Assembly (NCBI RefSeq): GCF_002251735.1
Contig: NZ_NOXS01000034.1
Coordinates: 186,376 to 250,375, forward strand
Direction: 5' to 3'
DNA length: 64,000 nt
Origin: Elstera cyanobacteriorum
Lineage (GTDB): Bacteria; Pseudomonadota; Alphaproteobacteria; Elsterales; Elsteraceae
The position numbers were made by a program, and so were the translations under genes. Positions within the stretch are counted from its first letter, which is position 1; every line of letters begins with the position of its first letter. This document shows, piece after piece, positions 41,244 through 51,084 of the stretch. The notes under the pieces are model-generated. The model was not told where the DNA came from, searched no databases, and was given only the letters and a program-made list of their open reading frames with translations.

Positions 41244-41260
41244 ATTAGAATTTCTCTAAT
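41244..41260 (-). promoter_or_regulatory. palindromic operator candidate before dps
   Basis: ATTAGA (41244-41249) and TCTAAT (41255-41260) form a perfect inverted repeat with a 5-bp AT-rich spacer, 15 bp before the dps start. The shape resembles iron-responsive Irr/Fur-type operators of alphaproteobacteria, but the match is loose. Confidence 0.45.
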
Positions 41261-41274
41261 CTACCCCAAGGGCC

Positions 41275-43113
41275 TCAGACTGTCGACTCGCTGAGCGCCG
41301 GGGCCGGGCCTGCGTCCTCCGCATGGTCCGCCAATTGCTGGCGCCACATGCGGGCGTAGCGCCCATCCAGCGCCAGAAGCTGGGCGTGGCTGCCGCGTTC
41401 CGCAACCTGGCCCTTATCCAGCACTAGAATTTCATCGGCGCCCACAACCGTCGAAAGACGGTGGGCGATAATCAGAGTGGTGCGGTCAACCGACACTTGA
41501 TCCAGGCTTTCCTGAATCTGCTTTTCGGTTTTGGTGTCGAGGGCGCTGGTTGCCTCGTCGAAGATCAGAATGCGCGCGCGCTTCAGGATGACGCGGGCGA
41601 TGGCGACGCGCTGCTTTTCGCCGCCGGAGAGCTTCAGGCCGCGCTCCCCGACCTTGCTTTGGTAGCCATCGGGCAAGGAGAGGATGAAGTCGTGGATCCG
41701 CGCCATGCGCGCCGCTTCCTCCACCTCCGCCGGGGCGGCGTCCGGGCGACCGTAGAGGATGTTGTAGTAGATCGTGTCGTTAAACAGCACGGTATCCTGC
41801 GGCACGATGCCGATGGCAGCACGCAGGGTGCCCTGCTTCACCTGCCGAATATCCTGGCCGTCGATGCGGATGGCGCCGCCCGTTACGTCATAGAAACGAT
41901 AGAGCAGCCGCGACAGGGTGGATTTCCCCGCGCCGGAAGACCCGACAACGGCCAGCGTCTTGCCCGCTGGGATGGTGAAATTGACCCCGTGCAGGATTGG
42001 GCGGCGCGGGTCGTAGCCGAAATCCACCGCCTCGAACCGCACTTCGCCGCCATTGAGGGCGAGCGGCTGGGCGTCGGGGGAATCAGCCACTTCCCGCTCT
42101 ACCCTCAGCAGGCTGAACATTTGCTCCATGTCGATCAACGATTGGCGGATCTGGCGATAGACGAAGCCGAGGAAGTTCAACGGTAGGTAAAGCTGGATCA
42201 AGAAGCCATTGACCAACACCAAATCGCCGACCGTCATCGTGCCCTTGGCAACGCCCTGGGCGGTTAGGGTCATGACGGCGATCAGCCCGATGGCGATAAT
42301 CGTTCCTTGACCGATATTAAGCGCCGAAAGGCTGGTTTGGCTGCGCACGGCGGCGCTTTCATAAGCTTGCAGCGCGCTATCGAAGCGCCGGGCCTCGTGG
42401 GCTTCGTTACCGAAATACTTGACCGTTTCATAGTTCAACAGGCTATCGACGGCCTTCGTGGTGGCCTCCGAATCGCGGTCGTTCATTTCGCGCCGGTATT
42501 TGCTGCGCCATTCCGTCATCAGAATGGTAAAGGCGATATAGCCGATGATGGTGACGAAGGTGATCGCAGCAAATTCGATGGAATAGAGGTTCCACAGAAT
42601 GCCGCAGACCAGCACGATTTCCAGCAGGGTCGGCAGCACGTTGAACAGCATGAATTGCAGCAGAAATTCGATACCCTTGGTGCCGCGCTCAATCGCGCGC
42701 GAAAGGCCGCCCGTCTGCCGATCGAGATGGAAGCGTAACGATAGCGCGTGCAGATGCCGGAACGTCTCTAGCCCGACCCGGCGGATCGCCCGTTGTGCGA
42801 CTTTGGCGAAAACCGCATCGCGCAATTCGCCGAAGGCCTGGCTCAGCACCCGCAACAGGCCGTAGGCGACGATCAGCCCAACGGGGGCTAGCACCACGGC
42901 ATCGACGCCCTTGGCACTGAGGGCGTCAATCGCTTCCTTAAACAGGATCGGCACATAGACCCCGGCGACCTTCGACAGGGCGAGCAACATCAGGGCGATA
43001 ACAACGCGGGCCTTTAACTCCGTCTCCCCCTGGGGCCAGAGGTGCGGGGCGAGGGCGCGCAGCGGCGATTCCTTCGGCGGAGCGGTCGGGGCTTGAACGG
43101 CAGGGGCTGTCAC
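41275..43113 (-). CDS. Atm1/ABCB7-type ABC exporter (permease-ATPase fusion)
   Basis: A 612-residue half-transporter that works as a homodimer in the inner membrane. Six transmembrane helices span about residues 35-330, with [18 protein letters not shown] and [19 protein letters not shown] typical of the Atm1 family that exports glutathione-linked metal or sulfur species. The ATPase domain has [10 protein letters not shown], signature [13 protein letters not shown] and [12 protein letters not shown]. It may support iron-sulfur or heavy-metal homeostasis, which fits the nearby dps. It ends 45 bp upstream of dps. Confidence 0.9.
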   Translation of the reverse strand: MTAPAVQAPTAPPKESPLRALAPHLWPQGETELKARVVIALMLLALSKVAGVYVPILFKEAIDALSAKGVDAVVLAPVGLIVAYGLLRVLSQAFGELRDAVFAKVAQRAIRRVGLETFRHLHALSLRFHLDRQTGGLSRAIERGTKGIEFLLQFMLFNVLPTLLEIVLVCGILWNLYSIEFAAITFVTIIGYIAFTILMTEWRSKYRREMNDRDSEATTKAVDSLLNYETVKYFGNEAHEARRFDSALQAYESAAVRSQTSLSALNIGQGTIIAIGLIAVMTLTAQGVAKGTMTVGDLVLVNGFLIQLYLPLNFLGFVYRQIRQSLIDMEQMFSLLRVEREVADSPDAQPLALNGGEVRFEAVDFGYDPRRPILHGVNFTIPAGKTLAVVGSSGAGKSTLSRLLYRFYDVTGGAIRIDGQDIRQVKQGTLRAAIGIVPQDTVLFNDTIYYNILYGRPDAAPAEVEEAARMARIHDFILSLPDGYQSKVGERGLKLSGGEKQRVAIARVILKRARILIFDEATSALDTKTEKQIQESLDQVSVDRTTLIIAHRLSTVVGADEILVLDKGQVAERGSHAQLLALDGRYARMWRQQLADHAEDAGPAPALSESTV

Positions 43114-43165
43114 GGGATGATCCTTGGCGAACTGCAGCCGGGGGCTGGAAACTTTCGTGTTTTCA

Positions 43166-43208
43166 GCAAATGCGTCGTCGCGGGCAAAGTCGCCCGCTCG
43201 GGATTTGC
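43166..43208 (+). repeat. 43-bp dispersed palindromic repeat, copy 2
   Basis: It begins GCAAATGCGTCGTCGCGGG and ends CCCGCTCGGGATTTGC, as does copy 1 at 641-683. The 8-nt centre differs, and the closing pair T-A of copy 1 is replaced by C-G, which keeps the stem. It lies between the divergent Atm1-type and comF genes, 33 bp before comF. Confidence 0.8.
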
Positions 43209-43241
43209 TTTAACATGAGCGGAAGGTAAGGGGTTAACGCC

Positions 43242-44054
43242 GTGAAGACAAGCCCGTCTTCTACCTTTGTTCGCGGCCTGCGCAGCGCATCCCGTCCGCT
43301 GGCCTGGGCGCTCGATTGGGCCTTGCCGCGCCGCTGTGCTGCGTGCGGGGCGACGGTTGCGACCGATGGCGGCCTCTGCGCCGACTGTTGGCCGCGACTA
43401 ACCTTCCTGGCCCCGCCGTTCGGCACGCGGCCGCTATGCCAGTGTTGCGGGGTGCCGCTGCTGCCGCTGGAAAGCCTCACCTGCGCGGCCTGCCTGCGCC
43501 AACCGCCGCGTTTTCGCCGGGCGCGGGCGGCGTTGCTCTATGATGACGCTAGTAAGCCCTTGATCCTGCGCTTCAAGCACGCCGACCGTACCGAGGGCGC
43601 CCGCTTATTCGGGCGTTGGATGGTGCGAGCGGGGGGCGAAGTGCTGGAGAGTGTCGATCTGCTGGTGCCGGTGCCGCTGCATCCGCTGCGTTTGCTCACC
43701 CGCCAATTCAATCAGGCGGCGCTGCTGGCGCGAGCGGTGGGGCAGGAAAGCGGTGTGCCCCTTGCCTTGACGGCGTTACAGCGCGTGCGGGCGACGGGCA
43801 TGCAGCGCCACCGCAGCCGGGCCGAGCGGCGGCGGAATCTTGCCCAAGCCATCCGAGTGACGCCGGGCCAAGCCGCAGAACTGACCGGGCGGCATATCGC
43901 GGTCATTGACGACGTCTTAACCACAGGAGCGACGCTGGACGCCTGCGCCAAGGTTCTGCTGGCGACAGGCGCCGCGTCGGTCCAGGCCCTGGTGCTGGCC
44001 CGCGTGCCAGCCCCAGGGGATCAGGAGGCTCAGGAAGCGTTGCGAATGTCGTGA
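43242..44054 (+). CDS. ComF family protein (phosphoribosyltransferase-like)
   Basis: A 270-residue ComF/GntX-type protein. The N-terminal part has zinc-ribbon cysteines (CAACG at 32-36, CADC at 46-49, CQCC at 66-69, CAAC at 81-84), followed by a PRTase-like domain with VIDDVLTTGATLDAC near residue 220. ComF proteins support DNA uptake in naturally competent bacteria; in others the role is unclear. Translation begins at GTG 43242. The last 25 bp overlap the convergent chemoreceptor gene. Confidence 0.88.
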   Translation: MKTSPSSTFVRGLRSASRPLAWALDWALPRRCAACGATVATDGGLCADCWPRLTFLAPPFGTRPLCQCCGVPLLPLESLTCAACLRQPPRFRRARAALLYDDASKPLILRFKHADRTEGARLFGRWMVRAGGEVLESVDLLVPVPLHPLRLLTRQFNQAALLARAVGQESGVPLALTALQRVRATGMQRHRSRAERRRNLAQAIRVTPGQAAELTGRHIAVIDDVLTTGATLDACAKVLLATGAASVQALVLARVPAPGDQEAQEALRMS

Positions 44055-45580
44055 ATGAAACCCAGCACCCGGCTGCGCAACCCATCGACATTACCGGTGA
44101 TGGCGGTCGCGGCGGTCAGCACGGTGCCAACAGCGCCGCTGGTGCGGTCGGCGGACTGGGAGACGCTGGCGATATTCTGCGACACATCCTGCGCGCCGCG
44201 CGCCACTTCCTGAACATTGCGGGCGATTTCCTCGGTCGCGGCCTTTTGTTCTTCGGCGGCAGCCGCGACGGTCGAGGCGATTTCGCTGATCTTGGCGATC
44301 AGGCCCGCGATACTATCGATATCGGCGACGGCGGCGCGGGTGGCTTCCTGAATGCCGTTGATCTGGGCGGAAATATCCTCGGTCGCCTTGGCGGTCTGGC
44401 TGGCGAGGTTCTTCACTTCCGACGCCACGACCGAGAAGCCTTTCCCGGCCTCCCCGGCGCGGGCGGCTTCGATGGTCGCGTTCAGCGCGAGCAGGTTCGT
44501 TTGACCGGCAATGTTGGAGATCAGGCCGATGACGGCGCCGATCTTGTCCGCAGCATCCATCAGTTGCGCCACGGTTTCCGACGCTTTGCCCGCCTGCACG
44601 CGCGCTTGATCAGTCATCGAGGCCGAATAGGTGACCTGCCGGGCGATTTCCAACGAGGAGCTGCTGAGTTCTTCCGTGGCGGTCGCGACGGTGCCAACGG
44701 TCTGGGTCGCTTGTTCGCTGGCGGCGGCGACCAAGGACGAGCGGCGGGTGGTTTCTTCCGAGGTATTCGAGAGAACATCGGCGGTTGAGCGCATATCGGC
44801 CGCCGACCGGGTCAGCGCCTCCACCATCTGGCCGACCGTATTTTCAAGGTCGGTCGCCATGGCATTCATGCTCTCCTTCCGCTGGGCTTCGGCGGCCAAA
44901 CGCTCCGTGCGGCGTTCGGTGGAGATGCGGTCCATTTCGACGGCATTGTCTTTAAAGACCTGCACCGCGCGGGCAATATCACCGATTTCGTCGGGGCGGC
45001 CGGTATTGGGAACCTGCTGTGTGCGGTCGCCGCTGGCGAGTTTCGTCATCACGTCGGTAAGTTGACGCAGCGGGCGGGCGATGGCGGCGAAGGAGAAAAA
45101 CACGGCCAGCGCCAACAGCCCAACCATCAGCAGTGTGCTGACGATAGCTTCGGTCACAGCCGCGCGCTTTGCCGCTTCCACCGCGGCGAGGCTGAACCCA
45201 ACCTCCAGCACGCCCAGTTTTTCCTTATTGCCGCCATCCTGATAAATGATATCGCGCCGCTCCGTAATACCGGCAGTCATCCCCGGCTTGGCCGTTTCCG
45301 ACACAAGCTTACCGTTGGTACCGATAACGCGGGCTTGGGCGAAATTATCGTCTTTGGCGATTGACGCCAGAATAGATTTAATTTGCCCATCTGATAGATC
45401 CCACAGCGGACGCGCTAGCGCGTCCGCCTGCATTTCGGTGATCCGCTCCAGGGACTCCGATAGGTCGGCTTGCTCTCGGTTTGCTATATTAATGTAGCCA
45501 TAGGTGGAGAAACCGGCCTGGAGGACCAGGGCTAGGGCGGATATTAAGAGAATGACACGCGTTTGCAGGTTGATCTTCAT
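44030..45580 (-). CDS. methyl-accepting chemotaxis protein
   Basis: A 516-residue membrane chemoreceptor. TM1 is about residues 8-30, a periplasmic domain of roughly 125 residues follows (LARPLWDLSDGQIKSILASI, typical of a family of four-helix or Cache-like sensors), TM2 about 150-170, then HAMP with DEIGDIARAVQVFKDNAVEM and a signalling domain with [20 protein letters not shown]. It is distinct from the two Cache receptors at 16-20 kb. The ligand is unknown. Confidence 0.9.
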   Translation of the reverse strand: MKINLQTRVILLISALALVLQAGFSTYGYINIANREQADLSESLERITEMQADALARPLWDLSDGQIKSILASIAKDDNFAQARVIGTNGKLVSETAKPGMTAGITERRDIIYQDGGNKEKLGVLEVGFSLAAVEAAKRAAVTEAIVSTLLMVGLLALAVFFSFAAIARPLRQLTDVMTKLASGDRTQQVPNTGRPDEIGDIARAVQVFKDNAVEMDRISTERRTERLAAEAQRKESMNAMATDLENTVGQMVEALTRSAADMRSTADVLSNTSEETTRRSSLVAAASEQATQTVGTVATATEELSSSSLEIARQVTYSASMTDQARVQAGKASETVAQLMDAADKIGAVIGLISNIAGQTNLLALNATIEAARAGEAGKGFSVVASEVKNLASQTAKATEDISAQINGIQEATRAAVADIDSIAGLIAKISEIASTVAAAAEEQKAATEEIARNVQEVARGAQDVSQNIASVSQSADRTSGAVGTVLTAATAITGNVDGLRSRVLGFIHDIRNAS

Positions 45581-45877
45581 CCGGCTCTTCGCTTTCTGCG
45601 CGTCGCGGCGCGGGTGGGTTCGCTTCGGTTACTGCGCGCCAGCATAGCCTAAAAGTCTTAAAAATCACGATATGTGATACGGAGAATCGGCGATAAATTG
45701 CGATTGATCGGGTTCATTTAATAAATTTTTACGAAACTGTCGAAAGCATCCCTATCGGATCGGTCTAAGGCCTCTCTATAAAAACAAAGGCTGAACCGGG
45801 GATGGGTCAGCCTTCGTCTTCAATGGTCTTGATGTTTTAGAATGATTTCAGAAAATCAAGCGTTCCTTGATCCCTGA
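45581..45877. other. chemoreceptor-cytochrome c intergenic region
   Basis: This 297-bp AT-rich region holds the upstream region of the chemoreceptor gene at 44030 and the terminator of the cytochrome c gene (45775-45816). No gene is apparent. Confidence 0.5.
45775..45816 (-). terminator. terminator of the cytochrome c gene
   Basis: On the minus strand AAGGCTGA (45814-45807) pairs with TCAGCCTT (45794-45787), followed by TGTTTTTAT. Confidence 0.75.
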
Positions 45878-46375
45878 TTACTGGGGCATGACAACCGTCA
45901 GATAAGGCGCTTTGGCCTTTTCGCTCGGCCCAACCAGGGCGGGGGCGGCATTCTTGACCGGCTTTAGGCTTTTCAGATAGGCGGCCAGGGCATTGGCATC
46001 GGTATCGGTCAGCTTGGCATAGCTCATGAACGGCATAGCGGGGGCGAGTTGACGGCCATCTGGGCGCACGCCGGTGCGCACGGCTTTAACGATATCAGCC
46101 GTGCTCCATTTACCCAGACCGGTTTCGGCATCCGGGGTCAGGTTCGGCGGGTAGAAGATGCCAAGCCCTGGGATTTGAAAGCCAACTTCCGAGCCGCCGA
46201 GCAGCCGCGCCATATCGGGTTTTCCCAAAAAGGTTCCCGGCGTATGGCAGCCGGTGCAGTCCATAATGCTGGCCAGATAGGCACCGCGCTCGACGGTCGG
46301 TTTGGCCGTCTGCGCAAAGGCGGGAAGAGCGGCGAGAAGGGCGGTGCCGAGGGCGGCGAAGGTCAATTTGGTCAT
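45878..46375 (-). CDS. periplasmic class I cytochrome c
   Basis: A 165-residue monoheme cytochrome c. Residues 1-22 are a signal peptide (LTFAALGTALLAALPAFA). The heme motif CTGCH is at 40-44, and the axial Met is in APAMPFMSYAKLTD (Met114 or Met117). The GFQIPGLGIFYPPNLTPD stretch is seen in cytochrome subunits of periplasmic alcohol or aldehyde dehydrogenases. It needs the Ccm system for heme attachment. No dehydrogenase gene is adjacent. The start at 46375 is preferred because the signal peptide begins there. Confidence 0.88.
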   Translation of the reverse strand: MTKLTFAALGTALLAALPAFAQTAKPTVERGAYLASIMDCTGCHTPGTFLGKPDMARLLGGSEVGFQIPGLGIFYPPNLTPDAETGLGKWSTADIVKAVRTGVRPDGRQLAPAMPFMSYAKLTDTDANALAAYLKSLKPVKNAAPALVGPSEKAKAPYLTVVMPQ

Positions 46376-46687
46376 CTGTGTCTGTCTCGAGGCCTGAGGT
46401 AGCAACGCGCTTGGGGCGGACGATCTGCCGCCGCACCCCTTGGGGTTGTCTGGGGAATTGAGTGGGGGCGCCCACGCGTGCGGGCGTCAATGGCAATTAC
46501 TCTACTCGAGAAATAAGCCGCGTGAAGCTAAGAGATTGCTAATCTGCGGCTGTCCCCTTGGGGCCTATCCCAGGCAAGGCCTGCGGCATGAAGGTTGCTA
46601 GAAGGGTTTTAGACGGTCGGCGCGATCAGACATAATCCGCAATTTCCCGTCAGTGCTGTTCTGGACCGCTCGAAAAGGGGGCAGGCG
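46376..46687. other. cytochrome c-yitT intergenic region
   Basis: A 312-bp region between divergent genes. It holds presumed promoters for both. I see a few short G/C hairpins (for example near 46464-46486) but no ORF, RNA gene or clear operator. Confidence 0.4.
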
Positions 46688-47320
46688 ATGACCCAAATTT
46701 CAGCAAGCCCCGCGCCGGATGCTGTTTCGCGCCATCGTTTTCACGAGGATGCTCTGGCACTACTGTTGGGCACGTCCTTCGTGGCGCTTGGTATGGCGGT
46801 CTATGCGCAATCGACCCTGCTGCTCGGCGGGATCGCAGGGGTGACGCTGCTGCTCAGCTATGTCACCCGCTGGGATTTCGGGCTGATGTTCTTTGCGCTG
46901 AATCTGCCGTTTTATCTTTTGGCCTGGAAGCGCATGGGGCCGGGCTTCACGCTGCGCACCGCTTCGGCCGTGGGGCTGGTGACGCTGTTTTCCCGCCTGA
47001 GTGCCGATTGGATCGGCTTTTCCCATCTCCACCCGCTCTATGCGGCGGTGATTGGCGGCGCCTTGAGCGGCGTTGGGCTACTGATGCTGTTTCGGCACCG
47101 CACGGGCCTGGGCGGGATCAATATCCTGGCGTTTTATTTGCAGGAGCGTTTTGGTCTGCGGGCGGGATATGTCCAGCTTGGGATCGATCTCGCCATTTTG
47201 ATCGCAGCGGCCTTTGTTCTGCCGGTAGACCGGCTGCTGCTCTCGGTCCTAGGCGCGGTGGTGATGAACCTCGTTTTGGCCCTCAACCACCGGCCTGGCC
47301 GCTATCTGGGGATGAGCTAA
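46688..47320 (+). CDS. YitT family membrane protein
   Basis: A 210-residue inner-membrane protein with five or six hydrophobic segments. GTSFVALGMAVYAQSTLLLGGIAG, a short FALNLPFYLLAWKRMG and TGLGGINILAFYLQERFGLR match the YitT/DUF161 family, whose transport function is not established. It converges with the MDR gene, 4 bp apart. Confidence 0.85.
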   Translation: MTQISASPAPDAVSRHRFHEDALALLLGTSFVALGMAVYAQSTLLLGGIAGVTLLLSYVTRWDFGLMFFALNLPFYLLAWKRMGPGFTLRTASAVGLVTLFSRLSADWIGFSHLHPLYAAVIGGALSGVGLLMLFRHRTGLGGINILAFYLQERFGLRAGYVQLGIDLAILIAAAFVLPVDRLLLSVLGAVVMNLVLALNHRPGRYLGMS

Positions 47321-47324
47321 CGGT

Positions 47325-48338
47325 TTAGAACCCGCTGAGCACGGTTTTACCGATGCTGCGGCCACTTTCGACGATGCCGTGAGCCTGTCGGAGGCTGGCG
47401 GCGGACAGGGGGCCGAGGTCTTGCGTCAGCGTCGTGCGCAACACCCCGGCATCGACGAGATCGGCAACTTCCGTCAGCAGTTCGTGCTGCCGGATCATGT
47501 CTTCGGTGCCGTAAAGCGGGCGGGTGAACATGAGTTCCCAATGGACCGACAGGCTCTTGCGCTTCATCGGCAGGATATCGAGCGTCTTTGGATCGTCAAT
47601 CAGGGCGAGCGCGCCTTGCGGGGCCAGGGCTTCGATAAGCTGCGGTAAATGCTGATCGGTGGCGGTTAGGCTGGCGGCATAGCGCACCTGGGGAAGGCCG
47701 ATGCGGGCCAGTTCTTCCGTCAGCGGCAGGCGGTGATCGATGACGTGATGGGCGCCCTGGGCAAAGCACCAAGCAATGCTTTCCGGGCGGGAGGCGGTGG
47801 CGATGACCGTCAAGCCGGTCAGCCGCCGGGCGAGTTGGGTCAAGATCGACCCGACCCCGCCCGCGCCGCCGACGATCAGCAGCGCGTCGCCGCCGCTTTT
47901 CTGGCCGTAGGGTACCCGCAGCCGGTCGAACAAAAGTTCCCAGGCGGTGATCGCGGTGAGCGGCAGGGCGGCGGCTTCGGTGTTGGAAAGGCTGGCGGGT
48001 TTCCGCCCAACGATGCGTTCGTCCACGGCCTGAAACTCGGCATTACTGCCGGGGCGGTCGATGCTGCCCGCGTAGAAAACGGCATCGCCTGGTTTGAACA
48101 GCCTTGCCTCCGGTCCCACGGCCTCGACGATGCCAACGGCGTCGAAGCCCAGCACGCGCGGGGTTCCATCGGACGGGGCAACATTCCCGCGCAGTTTGAT
48201 ATCGACCGGATTGACCGAAACCGCCTGAACTTTCACCAACAGATCGCGCGGGCGCAGGTCGGGTATCGGCAGATCAAGGTCGATCAGCGCGGCGGGATCG
48301 AGCAGGGGCAAGGGTGTCGTATAACCAATGGCTTTCAT
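47325..48338 (-). CDS. MDR-type quinone/alcohol oxidoreductase
   Basis: A 337-residue medium-chain reductase. The GroES-like domain has VQAVSVNPVDIKLRG and GFDAVGIVEAVGPE; the Rossmann loop is GGAGGVGS. The catalytic and structural zinc cysteines are absent, as in the zinc-free quinone reductase branch, so it probably reduces quinones or enones with NADPH. It matches the zinc-independent adh_fam type. The upstream region contains ATCGAAAG and TTCGAAAAT near 48414-48432. Confidence 0.88.
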   Translation of the reverse strand: MKAIGYTTPLPLLDPAALIDLDLPIPDLRPRDLLVKVQAVSVNPVDIKLRGNVAPSDGTPRVLGFDAVGIVEAVGPEARLFKPGDAVFYAGSIDRPGSNAEFQAVDERIVGRKPASLSNTEAAALPLTAITAWELLFDRLRVPYGQKSGGDALLIVGGAGGVGSILTQLARRLTGLTVIATASRPESIAWCFAQGAHHVIDHRLPLTEELARIGLPQVRYAASLTATDQHLPQLIEALAPQGALALIDDPKTLDILPMKRKSLSVHWELMFTRPLYGTEDMIRQHELLTEVADLVDAGVLRTTLTQDLGPLSAASLRQAHGIVESGRSIGKTVLSGF

Positions 48339-48549
48339 CGCGGGGGTCCTTCAGGAAATGCGGATGGCGCGATCCTGCGGTCCCGAGATCAAAAAGAAAA
48401 ACGAATAAGAGTTATCGAAAGAATTCGAAAATCGTATGGATCATCTCCGTCAGCCGGTCACCGGAGCTGAGAGCTTTGTTACGCAAGTGCGGTCAGAGCG
48501 ACGGGCCGACGCTGACCTGGACCAGCCGATGGGCGGGGGGCAGCCAACA

Positions 48550-48577
48550 AAAAGGCGGGGGATACCCGCCTTTTCGT
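48550..48577 (-). terminator. terminator of the met ABC operon
   Basis: AAAAGGCGGG and CCCGCCTTTT form a stem with a short loop, 20 bp after the metQ stop, followed by T-rich sequence on the minus strand. Confidence 0.85.
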
Positions 48578-48596
48578 GTGAGCGATGACGATCAGC

Positions 48597-49391
48597 TTAC
48601 CAGACCGGCAGTTGCGCGCCCTTGAACTGGGTCAGGATAAACTGGCGGATAGCGTCGTCGTGATAGGCCTTCACCACGCGCAGATAGAGGGGATTGTCCT
48701 TATCCTTTTCGCGGGCGGCGATGATATTGCCGTAGGGATTATTCTTGGTGCCTTCCACGGCAATCGCGTCGCGGCCCGGATGCAGATTGGCTTGCAGCGC
48801 GTAATTGGTATTGATTACGGCTGCGTCGAGATCATCCAGGCTGCGCGGCAGTTGCGCGGCGTCAAGCTCGCGGAACTTCAGCTTCTTGGGGTTTTCGGTG
48901 ATGTCGAGAACGCGCGGCAGAATGCCGACGCCGTCTTTCAACTTAATCAGGCCTTGGGCCGCGAGCAGCAGCAAACCGCGCCCGCCGTTCGACGGATCGT
49001 TGGCGATGCCGACCTGCGCGCCCTCCTTCAATTCGGCGGGGGCTTTCACTTTTTTGGAGTAAAGCCCGATGGGGGAGACGACAGTATCGCCGATGGCGAC
49101 GATCTTATAGCCCTTGGTCTTCACCTGATTTTCCAGGAAAGGCTTATGCTGGAAGGCATTGAGGTCGAGATCGCCCCCGTCCAGCGCGGCATTGGGCAGC
49201 AAGTAATCGTTGAAGACGCGGATCTGAATATCGATCCCGTCCTTGGCCGCCACCTTCTTCACCTCCTGCCAGATCACTTCGCCGTCACCGCCGGAGACGC
49301 CGACGGTCACCTTATCGCCAGCCTGGGCAAAGCCGGGGAGAAGGAGCGCAGCCGCAATGGCGGCGGTTTTCAGGAAAGACGCGATACGCAT
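48597..49391 (-). CDS. metQ: methionine ABC transporter substrate-binding protein MetQ (NlpA family)
   Basis: A 264-residue NlpA/MetQ family receptor for methionine or related sulfur compounds. The signal peptide ends LLLPGFAQA-G near residue 24 and has no lipobox cysteine, so unlike most MetQ it is probably soluble in the periplasm and not a lipoprotein. GDLDLNAFQHKPFLENQ and IANDPSNGGRGLLLL are family hallmarks. It is the last gene of the minus-strand operon. Confidence 0.92.
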   Translation of the reverse strand: MRIASFLKTAAIAAALLLPGFAQAGDKVTVGVSGGDGEVIWQEVKKVAAKDGIDIQIRVFNDYLLPNAALDGGDLDLNAFQHKPFLENQVKTKGYKIVAIGDTVVSPIGLYSKKVKAPAELKEGAQVGIANDPSNGGRGLLLLAAQGLIKLKDGVGILPRVLDITENPKKLKFRELDAAQLPRSLDDLDAAVINTNYALQANLHPGRDAIAVEGTKNNPYGNIIAAREKDKDNPLYLRVVKAYHDDAIRQFILTQFKGAQLPVW

Positions 49392-49460
49392 GGAATAAAC
49401 CTCCGGTAAGGCGCATCGTCGGACGCGCCGGAATTAAACGACTGGGAGAGGGAAGAAGGA

Positions 49461-50117
49461 TCAGGCGCGCTTGTTGACGCGGGCCGCGAGCCGGTCGCCG
49501 GTCCGTTGCACCAGGGCGACGAGGGCGATCAGCACGGCGATGACACCCAGCATGATATCGGTCTCGAACCGCTGATAGCCGTAGCGGATGGCAAGATCGC
49601 CCAGCCCCCCGGCCCCGACCGCGCCCGCCATGGCCGATGCGCCGATCAGGGTGATGATCGTCAGGGTGAAACCGGCAATCAGGCTGGGCAGGGCTTCAGG
49701 CAGCAGCACGTGCCAGACGATTTCCGCCTTGCGCGCGCCCATCGCCTGGGCCGCTTCGATCAGGCCCTTATCGACCTCGCGTAGGCTGACTTCGGCCACC
49801 CGGGCGAAGAAGGGCGTTGCCGCGATGGCCAGCGGCACAATCGCCGCCGCCGTGCCGATGGTCGTTCCAACGATCAGCCGCGTGATCGGCAGTAAGGCGA
49901 CCAGCAGGATAATGAAGGGGGTGGAGCGAAAACCGTTGATCACGGCGCCCAAGACGCGGTTCACCGCCCGCTGTTCCCACAGGCCGCCCGGTGCTGTGAT
50001 GACGAGGATCACGGCCAGCGGCACCCCGGCCAGGAGGGCGATCAGGCTGGAAATGCCGACCATCGCGAATGTCTGCCAAGCCGCTTCCAAAAAGAGATCG
50101 AGGATCGGGTTAGACAT
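49461..50117 (-). CDS. metI: methionine ABC transporter permease MetI
   Basis: A 218-residue permease with five membrane segments. [24 protein letters not shown] and [24 protein letters not shown] (the coupling EAA loop) are typical of MetI. The ATG at 50117 overlaps the metN stop by 8 bp, so the two are coupled. A longer frame from 50132 is not needed. Confidence 0.94.
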   Translation of the reverse strand: MSNPILDLFLEAAWQTFAMVGISSLIALLAGVPLAVILVITAPGGLWEQRAVNRVLGAVINGFRSTPFIILLVALLPITRLIVGTTIGTAAAIVPLAIAATPFFARVAEVSLREVDKGLIEAAQAMGARKAEIVWHVLLPEALPSLIAGFTLTIITLIGASAMAGAVGAGGLGDLAIRYGYQRFETDIMLGVIAVLIALVALVQRTGDRLAARVNKRA

Positions 50118-51078
50118 GGCGGACCACCTCAATCGCGGTGCCGTCGCGCCGTAGTTTTTCCGCTAGCGCTTCGGCGTCTGCGGGGGAGCCTGCGAGGCGC
50201 AGCAGCACGCCGCCGCTTTCCGGTGGGGCAAATTGGCTGGCCTCCAGCAGGCTGCGCGTGACCGCGCTGCTCGGCTGGGCGAAAACCGTGGCGACCGGGC
50301 CGAGATCGACGATGCGGCCGCCGTCGATGACCGCCACCCGGTCGGCGATTTGGCGCACCACGCCCATTTCGTGGGTGATCAGGATGACGGTCAGCCCCAG
50401 GCGGCGATTGATGTCGCGCAGCAGGTCGAGGATCGCCCGCGTCGTTTCGGGATCAAGGGCGGAGGTTGCTTCATCGCACAGCAGCACGTCCGGGTCATGG
50501 ACGAGCGCACGGGCGATACCGACGCGCTGTTTCTGCCCGCCGGATAATTGCGCCGGATAGGCATCATGCTTATCGGCAAGGCCGACGAGCGCCAGCAGGG
50601 CTTTGACCTTTTCCGCCCGCTCCGCTTTCGGCACCCCGGCCAAGCGTAATGGCAGGGCGACATTCTCCGCGACCGTTTTCGCCGACAGCAGATTGAAGTG
50701 CTGGAAGATCATGCCGATGCGGCGGCGCAGGGCGGGAAGTTCCCGCTCCGCAAGATCGGTCACCGCGTGGCCGGAGACGCTGATCCGCCCGGCGCTGGGT
50801 GTCTCCAGCCGGTTGATCGTGCGGATCAAGGTGGATTTCCCGGCGCCGCTCCGCCCGATGATGGCAAAGATTTCGCCCGGCTGAATATCGAGCGAAATAT
50901 CCTGAAGCGCCGGGACTGGGCCGTTTGCCCCGAGGTAGGTTTTGCCGACTGCCTCTAAGGTGACGCGCCCCCGATCCGCCGTTGCGACCCGTGACGGGGC
51001 GGTTGGTGCTTCCGTCTCGCGCTCGGCCAGAAATCCGGGCGCGAATTCAGAAATAAAGCTGAAGTGCAGCATATCCAT
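50110..51078 (-). CDS. metN: methionine ABC transporter ATP-binding protein MetN
   Basis: A 322-residue ATPase with Walker A GRSGAGKS at residues 75-82, signature [15 protein letters not shown], Walker [14 protein letters not shown], and a C-terminal NIL domain (about 255-322) that in MetN binds methionine and inhibits transport. It has about 38 extra residues before the usual start ([16 protein letters not shown]...), which is not typical of the family. The small gene upstream ends 6 bp away. Confidence 0.93.
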   Translation of the reverse strand: MDMLHFSFISEFAPGFLAERETEAPTAPSRVATADRGRVTLEAVGKTYLGANGPVPALQDISLDIQPGEIFAIIGRSGAGKSTLIRTINRLETPSAGRISVSGHAVTDLAERELPALRRRIGMIFQHFNLLSAKTVAENVALPLRLAGVPKAERAEKVKALLALVGLADKHDAYPAQLSGGQKQRVGIARALVHDPDVLLCDEATSALDPETTRAILDLLRDINRRLGLTVILITHEMGVVRQIADRVAVIDGGRIVDLGPVATVFAQPSSAVTRSLLEASQFAPPESGGVLLRLAGSPADAEALAEKLRRDGTAIEVVRHV

Positions 51079-51084
51079 TCCGCC

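Noticed and set aside
48414-48432. LysR-type motif before the MDR gene (ATCGAAAG and TTCGAAAAT)
   Set aside because: It shares only short AT-rich blocks with the pirin/lysR sites and lacks the ATTAGA part and the 27-28 bp spacing.
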